DNA of 64,000 nucleotides from a cyanobacterium endosymbiont of Epithemia clementina EcSB (GCF_029919255.1 NZ_CP123991.1:179110-243109); one strand, 5' to 3'. Shown: positions 40,309 to 51,350, counted from the stretch's first letter. Numbers and translations are program-made. The notes: a model not told the origin generated them from the letters alone.

Positions 40309-42364
40309 GTAAATTTGACTCTTGCATTTGCTTTAATAAGTCTTCCAGAGTTTTTGCTGGTTCTAAACAAACTAATCCTTGACAAAGTAGCCCGATAGAA
40401 TTTCTAGGAAAATCATTACCAACACGATAAACTGTAGTAGGAAAATATTGGGAACTTAATTGTTTTAAAACCTCCGAGTTAGTTCTTACTAAACGGCCAA
40501 AGCGGTACCAGTCTAGGGCTAAAAATAAACTTGGACAAGCTTTAGGGGATTGACTTAGAACGCAACTAAATGCCTGTAGTCCTTGTTCGGCGCGATTAAG
40601 ATATTCTAAGTTATCTGTAAGTCTAGCTAAACGCACTAAATTGCTTAAAGCAATACCATTGGCGGAAGGAGTAGCATTATCAATATAATTCCGTTCACGG
40701 ACTAATAAATCTTCACTATTATCAGAGGCGTTATTAAAGTAACCTCCCATTTCTGTACTCCAGAAAAACTCATCGAATTCTTTTTGAACAGTGATAGCTT
40801 TTTCTAGCCATTGAGTTTGGCCAGGATTTGCCGTTTGTAAGTCCAATAATGCTTTTATAAACAAAGCATAGTCTTCTGACTGAGCTAATACAGAGGGTTT
40901 ACCACCATAGTTAAGACGATTTAATCGTTTCTCTTTCCATTGTTCATTCAGAATAAACTCAGTAGCTTTGATAGCTAATTCCCAATACAAAGGTTCTCCA
41001 AAAACCCCATAAGCCCTAGCCAACCCTGAAATCATTAAACTATTCCAAGCAACGATCATTTTAGTATCTGTTACAGGAGGAATGCGTCCTGTCCAGGATT
41101 TTATTTTGACTTCTTCTTTACTTTTCGCTGGAGGAAAAGTAATCAAATCTTCTCTGGAGTTTCCATAACGTAATGTGAACAATTGATCTAATATTCTTTC
41201 TAGACCTTCTGAAAACACTCCTTTTTGACGAAGTTGTAAAACATTTTTTCCCTCAAAATTTCCTTGTGGAGTAATGGAAAATGCTTTTGCTAACGCTTCT
41301 AATTCTCCCGAAGTTAAACTATCCTGTAACTGTTGATAACTCCAGACATAAAAAGCTCCTTCTTCAAGTTTTTCGTCTTGGGGAGTGGTGAAATTATCTG
41401 CATCTTGAGATGCGTAAAAATAGCCTTCGGGGGCAGTCATTTCTCGTTGTAACCATTCCACCGTGCGCGTAATCGCTCGTTTAAAAGCTGGTTCTGTTCT
41501 GCCTTGACTCCAAAGATTAGCTAAATATTCAATAATTTGTCCATTGTCATAAAGCATTTTTTCAAAATGGGGAACTGTCCAAGTTTGATCTACGGTATAA
41601 CGATGGAAACCACCTCCTACATGGTCATAAATTCCCCCTAAGGATAAATCTTCTCCCCTTTGATTAGCAAAGGCTTTACACTCTTCTTGAGAGTTCCAAG
41701 CAAACCGACTCCCTTGTAAAGCAACATTTGCATATGGAATCATGGGAAAACAGGGATGGTTAACATTTCGCGAACTAACCTTAATAATCTTCGTATTGAT
41801 AGTAATTCCCTGACAAAAAAGCTCATTATTGAGTAATTCTGTTTCATTTGACGGAAGAATAGCTGAACTTTGTAGGGCAGTCAGAATCTCCTGTTTAAAA
41901 TTATTTAGTTTTTCGGTTTCTACATCATAAAAACGGCGAATTGACTGTAAAACCTGCAAAAAACCGGGGCGGCCGTAACGAGGCTCCACTGGAAAATAAG
42001 TCCCCCCATAGAAAGGAACCATATCACCCGGCGTTAAAAAAATATTGAGTGGCCATCCCCCTTGTAACCCCATCATCTGAACTGCTTGCATATAAATTCT
42101 GTCCAGATCAGGACGTTCTTCTCGGTCTACTTTAATAGACAGAAAGTTATTATTAAGATAATCCGCGATTACTTTATCAGAAAAGGCTTCTCCTTCCATC
42201 ACCGTACACCAGTGACAGCTAGAATAGCCTATTGAAAGAAAAATTGGTTTATTTTGTTTTTTAGCTGTTGAAAGAGCTTCCTCGCACCAATACCACCAGT
42301 TTATGGGGTTATCTGCGTGTTTACGTAAGTAAAGACTTTGAGCCGTGGCCAGACGGTTAGACAT
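40298..42364 (-). CDS. Thioredoxin-domain protein of the DUF255/YyaL (SSP411) family
   Basis: A 688-residue protein. The N-terminal thioredoxin-like domain carries ADNPINWWYWCEEALSTAKK, IFLSIGYSSCHWCTVMEGEA with the CxxC motif, and VDREERPDLDRIYMQAVQ. The rest is an (alpha/alpha)6 barrel related to N-acylglucosamine 2-epimerase and other glycan enzymes (YDHVGGGFHRYTVDQTWTVP, HFEKMLYDNGQIIEYLANLW, GYFYASQDADN). Function is unknown; it is broadly conserved in bacteria. Residues 175-230 (QGITINTKIIKVSSRNVNHP) look less like the family, where the usual FDxxxGGFGxAPKFP block is not seen, so a local deletion or frame slip in that part is possible. The 3' end lies in a palindrome. Confidence 0.88.
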   Translation of the reverse strand: MSNRLATAQSLYLRKHADNPINWWYWCEEALSTAKKQNKPIFLSIGYSSCHWCTVMEGEAFSDKVIADYLNNNFLSIKVDREERPDLDRIYMQAVQMMGLQGGWPLNIFLTPGDMVPFYGGTYFPVEPRYGRPGFLQVLQSIRRFYDVETEKLNNFKQEILTALQSSAILPSNETELLNNELFCQGITINTKIIKVSSRNVNHPCFPMIPYANVALQGSRFAWNSQEECKAFANQRGEDLSLGGIYDHVGGGFHRYTVDQTWTVPHFEKMLYDNGQIIEYLANLWSQGRTEPAFKRAITRTVEWLQREMTAPEGYFYASQDADNFTTPQDEKLEEGAFYVWSYQQLQDSLTSGELEALAKAFSITPQGNFEGKNVLQLRQKGVFSEGLERILDQLFTLRYGNSREDLITFPPAKSKEEVKIKSWTGRIPPVTDTKMIVAWNSLMISGLARAYGVFGEPLYWELAIKATEFILNEQWKEKRLNRLNYGGKPSVLAQSEDYALFIKALLDLQTANPGQTQWLEKAITVQKEFDEFFWSTEMGGYFNNASDNSEDLLVRERNYIDNATPSANGIALSNLVRLARLTDNLEYLNRAEQGLQAFSCVLSQSPKACPSLFLALDWYRFGRLVRTNSEVLKQLSSQYFPTTVYRVGNDFPRNSIGLLCQGLVCLEPAKTLEDLLKQMQESNLLNS

Positions 42365-42678
42365 AAAAATTAAATGATCGCGTATTTTTTCTTCAACAGT
42401 TTAACTGAAATTTCAGGAGAGTCTTTTAGTAAAATCTATTCAGCTAAAAATATGCTCGATATACTCGATATAGTTTAGGTAAAGAGATTACAAAAAGTCA
42501 ATTCGTTCAATTCGTCAGAATTCATTCCTATAATCTCTATTTATGCTAACTTTGTGGTACTCCTATACAGAGACGGAACTCAATACTCATTAATAAGGTC
42601 AACGAATTACGTCAAGTGTGATTGCCAAATCTAATCGTTCAAACAACCATAATAAACAATAGGTTATTTTAAAAAGCC
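42365..42678. other. Divergent intergenic region between DUF255 and DUF3747 genes
   Basis: No gene; both promoters must lie here. I see no convincing -35/-10 pair. A direct echo, CTCGATATACTCGATATAG, stands near 42451. Confidence 0.5.
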
Positions 42679-43953
42679 ATGAAAAAATTGAACTTACTCC
42701 TAGGACTTGCAACTCTAGCAAGCGTTACTTTTCCCAGTCTGATGCCTTTTAATATTTCTGTTCAAGCTGCAACCTTTGAAGAACAGACTATTCAACAAAA
42801 TAACGTTGTTGCGGTTGCCAGACCTTATGGACAGGGAAAATACGATCTGTTAATTATAGAACAAATCCCTGATAAACAGGCTTGTTGGACTGAAAATAGC
42901 TCTAATCCCATTCTAGTGGAGCCTCTTTTGCTAAAATTTGACTTTACGGGAATTTGTCGTCGCGCTACTGATAGTAATGGCTACTCTATCCGGGTCGACG
43001 GAAACGACTTAGGATTGGATTACCTCTTGCGTTTAGTTCCCCGTGATGGTGAGTTAGTACTAGTAGGAACTCCAAGAAGTAGTAATTACCAGGAAATAGT
43101 TGTCGGTAGCACCAAAGGACTTGCTTCTGGGTTTATGAAAGTGATTCTAAATCCTGGATGGCAATTTTCCAAACGGGCCTATCAAGGAAAAGTGTTAGGT
43201 CACTTTTATTTAAGCGGATCTCAAGCAGCGATAACTGGAGAAATAGAAGCAACTGAAACCGCAATTAATCCTAAATCAAGAACGACCTCAGTAGCGAATA
43301 CCAACTTGGAAAGTGTCTTTACAGATATTAACAATAATGTCTATAAGTCCGAAGTTGAACAAGCAGCCGACATGAAAATTATGACTGGTTTTGAAGACAA
43401 TACCTTCCGTCCTCGAGAGGCTATTACCCGTGAACAACTGATTGTCATGGCCGTTGACGCTCTTGGCAAGGTTGCTAATGTAGACTTAGAGACACAACCC
43501 CAACAGGACATTGTCACTTTCAAAGATGTGTCAGGTGATCGCTGGAGTGCAAAAAAAATCAAATGGGCACAGTGGAATTTTCTAAATGTTGGTAATCCTA
43601 ATAATGCTCTTCGACCAACTGAGTCCATCACCCGCGCTGAATTAATTGATACTATGCGTCGTGTAACCATTTACTTAAAAAAACAACTCAATTTACCTAA
43701 GGAAATTCAACAAAATCAAAAACCAGTTCAGTTTTCTGACATTTCTGGTAATTGGGCAGAAAGTGTGGTTAGCCAAATGTCGGGTTATTGTGGTGTTGCT
43801 AGTCCTCTTAACGAAGAGGGAATCGAGTTTGCCCCTGATCGCAAAGCTACCCGTGATTACACGGCAGCGGTTCTAGTACGGGTACTTGAGTGTATCCAAT
43901 CCGAGTCGAAACAAGCTAATAACATCACTGAAAAATCAAAATTTTTGTTTTAA
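42679..43953 (+). CDS. Secreted DUF3747 protein with S-layer homology (SLH) repeats
   Basis: A 424-residue exported protein. Residues 1-31 are a signal peptide (MKKLNLLLGLATLASVTFPS, cut after VQAA). DUF3747 follows (VVAVARPYGQGKYDLLIIEQ, CWTENSSNPILVEPLLLKFD, a conserved GICRRATDSNGYSIRVDG). The C-terminal half has SLH-type repeats: VFTDINNNVYKSEVEQAADM, KIMTGFEDNTFRPREAITRE, and a second VTFKDVSGDRWSAKKIKWAQ block. SLH repeats hold proteins on pyrophyruvylated wall polymers or peptidoglycan. The function is unknown; it is found in cyanobacteria. The intact state shows that an envelope protein of this type is still made despite the loss of polysaccharide genes nearby. Confidence 0.88.
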   Translation: MKKLNLLLGLATLASVTFPSLMPFNISVQAATFEEQTIQQNNVVAVARPYGQGKYDLLIIEQIPDKQACWTENSSNPILVEPLLLKFDFTGICRRATDSNGYSIRVDGNDLGLDYLLRLVPRDGELVLVGTPRSSNYQEIVVGSTKGLASGFMKVILNPGWQFSKRAYQGKVLGHFYLSGSQAAITGEIEATETAINPKSRTTSVANTNLESVFTDINNNVYKSEVEQAADMKIMTGFEDNTFRPREAITREQLIVMAVDALGKVANVDLETQPQQDIVTFKDVSGDRWSAKKIKWAQWNFLNVGNPNNALRPTESITRAELIDTMRRVTIYLKKQLNLPKEIQQNQKPVQFSDISGNWAESVVSQMSGYCGVASPLNEEGIEFAPDRKATRDYTAAVLVRVLECIQSESKQANNITEKSKFLF

Positions 43954-43964
43954 CCTAATGTTAA

Positions 43965-43995
43965 AGAGGAAAAGATTCTCCTTTTCTTTTCCTCT
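43965..43995 (+). terminator. Stem-loop after the DUF3747 gene
   Basis: AGAGGAAAAG (43965-43974) pairs with CTTTTCCTCT (43986-43995), 11 bases after the stop. A weak T-rich tail (GATTGTTTATTT) follows. Confidence 0.7.
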
Positions 43996-44108
43996 GATTG
44001 TTTATTTCTAAATTGAGAAAGCGAGTAGGTTGAATATCGTAGTTCTCAGTTTTAAGTTAAATAGCAAGAGATACCTTACTCCTTGAGGGCGAAAATCTAT
44101 TAACTATT

Positions 44109-45398
44109 TTAGATAACTTTTCCATCAGGAATGGTAGCATTTTTAAGAACAACCACAATACCATTACGAATATAGAAGCCCTCGTCTTCACGATTAGATT
44201 CTTCGACTTGCTCTTTATTTACAATAGTGACATTGCGGCCAATCCGCGCATTTTTATCTACGATTGCCCGTCTGATGGTACTGTATTCTCCAATGCCTAT
44301 AGGAATCTCACCTTGCTGTTTATGAGTCTGTCTGATGTCTAAAGACTCATAATAATCTGCTCCCATCAGCATGGTATCTTCTACTGTACAATTGGATTCA
44401 ATTCTTGAACGAATTCCTAGGATGGAATTGTGAATACGGCAGTCTTTGATAATACAACCTTCACTAATCATTGATTCAGTGATATTACAATTAAGAATCT
44501 TTGTTGGGGGTAAAGAACGGCCACGGGTATAGACTGGAACTTTTTCATGGTAGAAGCTAAAAGATGGGTTTGGCTGGCGATTGAGAGCTAAATTAGCTTC
44601 ATAAAATGCTTCAATAGTTCCAATATCTTCCCAATATCCCTTAAATAAATAAGCCTGTAGATTATAATCTTTAGCAGAGAAAGGGATAATTTCCTTGCCA
44701 AAGTCCGTTTGTTCCGGATTTTTCTGTAAGAGTGTAGCTAAGACCTCTTTTTTAAAGACATAAATCCCCATAGAAGCAATGTATGGACTTTCTTTGGCTT
44801 GTTCTTCGTTCAATCCTAGAATAGTTGTATTAACTTCCATCTGTTTTAGTTCTTCTCCTTTGGGTTTCTCACTGAAATCAATCACGCGGCCATGATTATC
44901 GATTTTCATTAAACCAAAACTGGAAGCCCGTTTCTTGTCAATGGGAACTACCGAAAGAGTAATATCAGCGTTAGTATCCCGATGTCGTTGGATAAAATCA
45001 CTGTAATCCATCCGATAAAGATGGTCTCCAGATAGAATCAAATACTCGTCAATATCCCATTCTTGAAATGCCCAAATATACTGACGTACTGCATCTGCAG
45101 TTCCTTGGAACCATTTGGGGTTTTTTGGCGTTTGTTGTGCAGCTAATACCTCCACAAATCCATGACTAAATCCCGAAAAACTGTAAGTTCTGGTGATGTG
45201 ACGGTTGAGGGAAGCAGAGTTAAATTGGGTTAAAACATAGATTTTAAGAATTTCCGAGTTAATACAATTGCTCACTGGAATATCAATTAGACGGTATTTA
45301 CCTGCTAGGGGAACAGCAGGTTTAGCCCGCAACTTAGTGAGGGGATAAAGCCGTGTACCTGCTCCGCCACCAAGTATAATTGCTAAAACTTTTTTCAC
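44109..45398 (-). CDS. glgC: Glucose-1-phosphate adenylyltransferase
   Basis: ADP-glucose pyrophosphorylase, the committed step of glycogen synthesis, controlled by 3-phosphoglycerate and phosphate in cyanobacteria. The 429 residues match the family. Visible: [20 protein letters not shown] (nucleotide loop), [51 protein letters not shown] and [10 protein letters not shown]; the C-terminal left-handed beta-helix domain carries the allosteric region ([20 protein letters not shown]). No defect. Storage of glycogen is a natural way to fuel dark nitrogen fixation (inference). Confidence 0.96.
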   Translation of the reverse strand: MKKVLAIILGGGAGTRLYPLTKLRAKPAVPLAGKYRLIDIPVSNCINSEILKIYVLTQFNSASLNRHITRTYSFSGFSHGFVEVLAAQQTPKNPKWFQGTADAVRQYIWAFQEWDIDEYLILSGDHLYRMDYSDFIQRHRDTNADITLSVVPIDKKRASSFGLMKIDNHGRVIDFSEKPKGEELKQMEVNTTILGLNEEQAKESPYIASMGIYVFKKEVLATLLQKNPEQTDFGKEIIPFSAKDYNLQAYLFKGYWEDIGTIEAFYEANLALNRQPNPSFSFYHEKVPVYTRGRSLPPTKILNCNITESMISEGCIIKDCRIHNSILGIRSRIESNCTVEDTMLMGADYYESLDIRQTHKQQGEIPIGIGEYSTIRRAIVDKNARIGRNVTIVNKEQVEESNREDEGFYIRNGIVVVLKNATIPDGKVI

Positions 45399-45653
45399 AA
45401 GAAAACCTCGCTATTGCCTATTACAATTCTTTTAGTCAAGTGTAGGACTGTAGGGGACATCTGGGAAGCAAACTTCAGATATCCATTTATAAGGGATTAT
45501 CTACCCCCTCTTATTACTAGGATTAAGGGCAAATTAAAATCTTGAAACATAAGTTTTTGTATTACTTTAGTAAGCAGTATATGAGTTGTATTAAAAAATA
45601 TAAATTACGGCTAGCCACTATAAACCAATATTAAACGCCATGAATTCGTCCAT

Positions 45654-46535
45654 TTATTCACAAGGTTGGGTAATATTGAGTTGAAGGACAATTCTATCAA
45701 TAGCGCGAACTAGAGAAGAACCCGAAACCCGAGGATTATTGACGAGAATGCTAAAGACTACCTTTCCAAAATCGGGATGGTTCATATAACCTGACAAAGC
45801 CCTAACCCCTCGTAAAGTCCCTGTTTTAGCATAAACTTTGCCTTGGGCAGGGGTTCCTTTCATGCGATTTCTTAAGGTTCCACTTATTCCAGCAATAGGT
45901 AAAGAGGAATAGAAAACATCCTTATCTGGAGCATAATACATTGCCCTTAGAGTCATTATTAATGACCTAGGAGTGGCAAGATTGCGGCGAGATAATCCCG
46001 AGCCATCAGCTTGACGGAAACTATTAGGATTAACTCCCATTTGCGCCAAGGCTGATTTAGCAGCGGCTGCCCCTCCAATGTGACTCAGAAGGGTATCAGC
46101 ATAATAATTATTACTTCTAACGTTGGTAACTTTAATCCAATCTTGTAAGGATTTAGACTTAATTTTAGATTGGGGATTTAATTTTTGCAGGGCAGCGGCA
46201 GTGGTAAATAATTTAATATTAGAGGCAGGAATAAAAAATTTATCGGCGTTATGACTATATAAAGTGGTTTCTTCCTCGAGTTTTTCCACTAGAATTCCCC
46301 AGTTAGCCCGATAGCTACCCATAATACTAGCGATAGCTGGTTCAATTAAAGTTACACAGGTTCCCGACGTTCTTGGTTCAGGTTGGGGAACATAAATTTC
46401 GATGGACTGTTGCCCCTGAAAATAATCAGTTGTGGTAATGGAGTTAGTTTCGTCAGCAATAGATGAAGTTCCCCAAGTAAGGGAAATCGTCGCTAAAATA
46501 GCGAGATACTGAGAGTAAAAACCAATTCGTTTCAT
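45654..46535 (-). CDS. Compact penicillin-binding protein 4-type D-Ala-D-Ala carboxypeptidase
   Basis: An S13-type peptidase that trims peptidoglycan peptides, with a signal peptide (residues 1-27, ILATISLTWGTSSIA). The active-site motifs are all present: SxxK as PASNIKLFTTAAAL, SxN as NVRSNNYYADTLLSHIGG, and KTG as VYAKTGTLRGVRALSGYM. At 293 residues it is far shorter than classic DacB (about 480), and the SxxK and SxN motifs are only about 40 residues apart, so domains II and III are absent. Some cyanobacterial members may naturally be short; an internal deletion is the alternative. The Ser-Asn-Ile-Lys motif is standard. A 17-bp inverted repeat lies 45 bases upstream of the start. Confidence 0.85.
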   Translation of the reverse strand: MKRIGFYSQYLAILATISLTWGTSSIADETNSITTTDYFQGQQSIEIYVPQPEPRTSGTCVTLIEPAIASIMGSYRANWGILVEKLEEETTLYSHNADKFFIPASNIKLFTTAAALQKLNPQSKIKSKSLQDWIKVTNVRSNNYYADTLLSHIGGAAAAKSALAQMGVNPNSFRQADGSGLSRRNLATPRSLIMTLRAMYYAPDKDVFYSSLPIAGISGTLRNRMKGTPAQGKVYAKTGTLRGVRALSGYMNHPDFGKVVFSILVNNPRVSGSSLVRAIDRIVLQLNITQPCE

Positions 46536-46580
46536 GAGTTTATCGTTGTTTGTTAACTACCTGTTACACCAAGATCGATG

Positions 46581-46624
46581 TTGATTAACTATTAACTAAT
46601 CAATTTAAGTTAATAGTTAATCAA
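46581..46624. repeat. Perfect 17-bp inverted repeat upstream of the DacB-like gene
   Basis: TTGATTAACTATTAACT (46581-46597) is exactly complemented by AGTTAATAGTTAATCAA (46608-46624), loop 10. It lies in the 336-base gap between the acyl-ACP reductase stop and the peptidase start; nothing else is seen there. Confidence 0.9.
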
Positions 46625-46871
46625 AATATGATCAAGATAAAATATTTTTTGCTCAGAAAAATATACTTTTCGTTTGGTTGGTATTACCAGAACTTAGTAA
46701 ACGACAACACCTGTTACCCCAATAACTTAAACATAGGGGATTCCACTTAATTCAGGAAATGTAAGTAAAACTTTCGAGTATTTTAGCCAGAAAAGTCAGG
46801 GTCAAGCCTCAAAAAATTTGAATCATTGAACTTTCTTCCTATTCAGATATTTGGGAAGTCCTGAACTTAGG

Positions 46872-47891
46872 TTAGCCTAGAAGAGGTCGAAACCCATGTT
46901 TTAAAGAAGCTTCGCCAATTTGTTCCATTTTGCTAACGGTGATTTGATTACGACCCCAAGAAAAATTGGTGTGCCAGCCTTCAAACTCCAATATAATCCC
47001 CTCGGCAAAACAGGCAAACATTTGGCGAGAAGGAATATCCATGTTGACAATTTCCATGATTTTCCAGTTTATATCAAGAGAATGCTCAACAATTCCCCCC
47101 TTAAAAATATGAACATCGGGATGTTTAATTTTAGTTCCTAAATTTTTGGGATATCCGCCATCTATAACAATAGCAGGCTTTTTCAAAATCTCAGGGTCTA
47201 TTTCCATCCCTTTGGGCATACTGGCTACCCAAACAATGATGTCAGCTTGAGGCAATGCTTCTTCTAGCCCCACAATTTTGCCTCGTCCCAATTCTTCTCG
47301 TAGTGTTTGTAATCGTTTTTGATTTCGAGCAATTAACAATAATTCAGCTACATCAGTTTTTTGATCTAACCAACGACAGACTGCACTTCCAATGTCACCT
47401 GTTGCCCCACACACAGCAACCGTTGCCCGTGATAAGTCAATACTAAGTTGGGCTGATGCTTGTTCAAGCTGGCGACAGACAATATAGGCGGTGTGAGTAT
47501 TGCCTGTGGTAAAGCGTTCAAATTCTAACTCCACATTGCGGACTTGCTTGTTATCTTTAAGGTTGAATTCTTCAAAAATAATTGAAGAAAATCCTCCCAA
47601 TGCAGTGATATTAATGTGTGACTTTTGGGCTAAAGCCATGGCATTTAGAATCTTACGAATAGCAGCTTTAATCCGTCTATTAGTAAGCATTTCTGGCAGG
47701 AAACAAGATTCTATGTATTTTCCCTCGATGGTTTGTTTCGTGAGACTAGTGACATGAAAATTATCAACAATTTGTGGTGGAGCTGAACACCAAAAATCAA
47801 GACCTTGATTGGCGTATTCAGAGTAGCCGAGAGCATGAGCAACGGCTTGAGCGTGTTCCAAACTGGTAAGATGACCGATCAGACCAAACAT
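46872..47891 (-). CDS. Long-chain acyl-[acyl-carrier-protein] reductase
   Basis: AAR reduces fatty acyl-ACP to fatty aldehyde with NADPH, the first step of cyanobacterial alkane synthesis. The 339 residues match the family: [20 protein letters not shown] at the start, [18 protein letters not shown], the Rossmann loop [18 protein letters not shown] (NADPH binding), and the C-terminal GFRPLL. In free-living cyanobacteria the gene normally sits directly after ado (aldehyde deformylating oxygenase). Here 3.6 kb of gene-free DNA precedes it and I find no ado-like sequence there, so the aldehyde may have another fate or ado lies elsewhere. Confidence 0.94.
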   Translation of the reverse strand: MFGLIGHLTSLEHAQAVAHALGYSEYANQGLDFWCSAPPQIVDNFHVTSLTKQTIEGKYIESCFLPEMLTNRRIKAAIRKILNAMALAQKSHINITALGGFSSIIFEEFNLKDNKQVRNVELEFERFTTGNTHTAYIVCRQLEQASAQLSIDLSRATVAVCGATGDIGSAVCRWLDQKTDVAELLLIARNQKRLQTLREELGRGKIVGLEEALPQADIIVWVASMPKGMEIDPEILKKPAIVIDGGYPKNLGTKIKHPDVHIFKGGIVEHSLDINWKIMEIVNMDIPSRQMFACFAEGIILEFEGWHTNFSWGRNQITVSKMEQIGEASLKHGFRPLLG

Positions 47892-48082
47892 TGATTGTTT
47901 TTAGGTTAAACTATGCTTATGAGAAGCAGGAAATAAAGAGGACAGGATTTAGATAATATTTAAGACTGTTAACAATATTACATAAAAATACCCTTATTGG
48001 AGAGGAACAACTTATCAAATTTTTGAGAAAGAAAATTTAAACTCATAAAGTGTTGTGTTTAGTGTCTAAATTTCCGTAGTTG

Positions 48083-48900
48083 TCCGTTTAATCAGCCGTC
48101 TAACCAAAGTTTGAGTGCCGGTGTGTTCGTAATAATTGGTGGTTATGTCCATAAAAACGGCAAAATAAGCTAATTTATCCTCTGAATTTTTAATAAAATG
48201 ACTCAAATTATGAAATTAAGTATTCAGGACTTAATTGAGTCTCGTTATTCGACAAATATTGATATCTACTTTTAACCGAATCAAAGCTACTTCCAATAAA
48301 ATCGAGTTGGTTACTGGGTTTAACCTCCAGGTATTAGCCTTTTCATTTTTTTAGATCTAATTACTATTGAGTTCTTTCGAGTACAGATTCTCCAAACTCT
48401 GTTGAACCTTAATAATGAAATCAAGCCTTAGTGAATTAAAGTATCAATACAAACCAATATTACCGCTTATATTAATGATTTACTATTATATTTTCCTAAA
48501 AATACAACAAAAGACTTAATACTATTAATTTGAAAGAAGACCACTAATTTGGCCACTGATTTTAACGCTAAATCCAAAGTTTAGTTTTTATCTAGATTTA
48601 GAATGATTCAGTTTAAAAAGCTCAGAAACGAAACTTTTTCCCAGGATTAAATTTTTATAGCCGAGTTTAGAGCTCACTTTCGGTAAAGGAGAGATCACGA
48701 CACAACACTTTCATGTGGAAACGATTAGCGGCTAAAATTGCTATCGAACTACTTCTTTGTTTAAAGAAAAGATAAACATCAATTTTGTGAGAACTATGCT
48801 TATATTTAGTAACTTCATTGAAATTATTCAAAATATCTGAAATCGCCATCACTGTCATTTCTTGACCATCTCTTTTAAATGTTACCTAAGTAAAGCCTTT
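48083..48900 (-). pseudogene. Decayed gene upstream of acyl-ACP reductase, family not recognised
   Basis: Minus-strand protein-like stretches in sequence: VTFKRDGQEMTVMAISDILN and FNEVTKYKHSSHKIDVYLFF (48858-48667), then FGFSVKISGQISGLLSN near 48560, NQLDFIGSSFDSVKSRYQYL near 48290, and EDKLAYFAVFMDITTNYYEH near 48180. They lie in different frames with stops between them. The order and spacing suggest one former protein of about 250 residues. It does not resemble aldehyde deformylating oxygenase, and I cannot name it. Confidence 0.45.
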
Positions 48901-51199
48901 TTTATTTTTGGTATCTACCCTCTCGTAACTGTCATCAGCAGAGGAAAGAATTGATTTAAGCTTTTTTCCGTGACAGATTTACGTATAATAGTACTTACTC
49001 TCCGTTAACTACCTTCTTATTGTGCTGCATTAAATCTTAAAAGAGCTTGAGTTATACAAGTCGTTAGAAAGAAAAGTATGGAGATTAATAGAATGACGAT
49101 CATTTTGTAAAATTGCAAAAATATTCTACCCATCCTTAAAAAGAGTTAATAGTTTAGTAAAGTCTGTGTATAAATTAGTACGAAGTCTAATTTATACAGT
49201 CAACAATTTTCTTATGGTAAATAACTAAATATATCTACTAGGTTAATTAACCTGTAAAAACAAACCTGATTGCTTAAATTAATTGTATGCATACATTGTT
49301 CTGTAACATAAGATATTTGACAATGTTAAAATTTTAAAAATTAAGTAAAATACTTTTCTAAAAAGTAGCTTAATTAGTTCTTTGTAATTCAGAATTAGTA
49401 GTTTAACTTAATAGAAAATTATGTTTTTTCTGATTCTTACTAAAAAATAGGAGAATAAATCAATATCCTCAACTCAAACGTCTCTGCAGAAAAAATTTGT
49501 GGTATAAGGATCAATAAAACTTGTCATGGTTTAATTTTTTAAACGTAACGACAGTTGAGGATAAGTTACTCTTAACCTCTGCAAAATTTCGATTAGAGAT
49601 AATCCATATTTAATAATTATGTAATCGTTGTACACAACGATAGAAACTATCTTAGCTAAAATTAAAACAGTCATAGGAGTGAAAAGGACAGTGAATAATC
49701 ACCTATTATAGGGAGTTAATAAAAAAATAGAGGATAATTTCTCATTCAATTATTGTCTAATTTTTTTATTTTTAATTTATAGTAAGTATCTAATATTTTT
49801 GTTCATTTCATATGACTGCCTATAATAGGGTTTGTTTCAGATAAAAGCATTATTTTAGCTCTATCGATTGCTTGATTACAGATTAAATTTTTATCTATAT
49901 AAACACCATTACTAATATTTTCGAGATATACACTAAAAATATTTTTTATCGTTTTCTAGTCCTTAATTTATATATTTTCTTAGCCAAGAAGAACAATTAA
50001 GAAAAATAAAAATAAGATAGAATACAAAAATTTAAAACTTTTTCTCACTATTTTTCCAAGCAAATCTTCGTAAAGTAATGATACTGTGTAACTAAAACTC
50101 TTAATCGACATCAGCTGTAAACTTCTGTAAAAGGTTTATCATTACTGGTTAGTGTAATTCTCCGATAGACAAGAATATAGTTTATTTAACTCTGTTTTTT
50201 AGTTATTTTTGTTTTAATGAAGAAAATAAATCTAATTTTTAGTGAATTAGATTTTAGCACAGAACTATCCTTTTATCTTAAAGAGATAGTAATAGCTTGA
50301 TACACTATCAAATTACCCAATAAAGTCCTTCTTTTAAAGAGGTTAATTTCTTGATCTGTTCCTATCTAATCCAACACCTTACCATTTCTTGTTTAAAGTT
50401 TATGGAAGTAGCTAGAGACTTCAATATGAAGAATAAGTACTCTGCTACTTGACTATCTCCTATTAGTTTTAAAATTAAAATATTTTGCTAAAAAACTCAT
50501 TCAATTCTCTTGCAAAAGAAGAGTTTAATTTAATTAGCTATGTCAATTTTGTTATTAAATTTATATTATATAATTACCGCAATTACGGCTTACTTAATGA
50601 TAATCTAGTATAAGCTTTTAAAGCTATTTTTAAAAAGTTATTTAGATGTTATTCTTTAAAGTTATTAAAAGTTTTTATGATGATTGCGTAGATCTTAGAA
50701 AGATATTTTTTAATTACATCAATTGCTGTTAAAATAACTATTTATGTCAGAAAAGCAATCTTATAAAAAATACAACCAGCAGTCAAAATTTAATTAATCG
50801 CTTACTTAAGGCTGCAATATCTATAAGGTTCCTTATTAGCTAAATTTGTGACAGCTATCCTAAAAGAAAAGTTATTTTAGGATAGTTTAAATTACCTTAT
50901 ATTAAGTTCTATAACACCAACAAATTTTAAAACTAGTATTTTCATCTTCAAGAAAATTAAGTAAAATAGTGATTGCCTTTTTTTCTGGTTTTAAGAATGG
51001 GTTAGTTATTTTTTTTAAATCCAATATTTCTTCATATAAGAAATTACATGACTAAAATTAGTTTTTATTGTCAATTATGTTTTCTTAATACTTGCTCCTA
51101 ACAAAGTTACTATAAATGTAAATTTACAAAAGTTGCCTTCACCATGTCAGAAATAATAGCTTGAGTTTTTAATTAATTAAAAAATATATAATAGTCAAC

Positions 51200-51228
51200 A
51201 ATTACTATTTTTTCAAAAAATAGTAATT
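51200..51228. repeat. Perfect 14-bp inverted repeat with 1-base centre
   Basis: AATTACTATTTTTT (51200-51213), C, AAAAAATAGTAATT (51215-51228). It lies about 320 bases before murJ. Confidence 0.9.
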
Positions 51229-51305
51229 AGATAGCATTTTCGGTAATGACCCTGCTGTTTTTTTAAACTATGCGGATGAAAATATATTTCAATATCAACT
51301 ATATC

Positions 51306-51350
51306 AACAAATAATATAAAACTTTTAATAAAAGTTTTATATTATTTGTT
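51306..51350. repeat. Perfect 21-bp inverted repeat with 3-base loop
   Basis: The left arm AACAAATAATATAAAAC plus TTTT (51306-51326) is complemented exactly by the right arm (51330-51350), loop AAT. It sits some 190 bases before murJ and would form a very stable AT hairpin. Confidence 0.92.

Noticed and set aside
48667-48858. Remnant of ado upstream of acyl-ACP reductase
   Set aside because: The readable residues do not match the di-iron ligand helices of aldehyde deformylating oxygenase.
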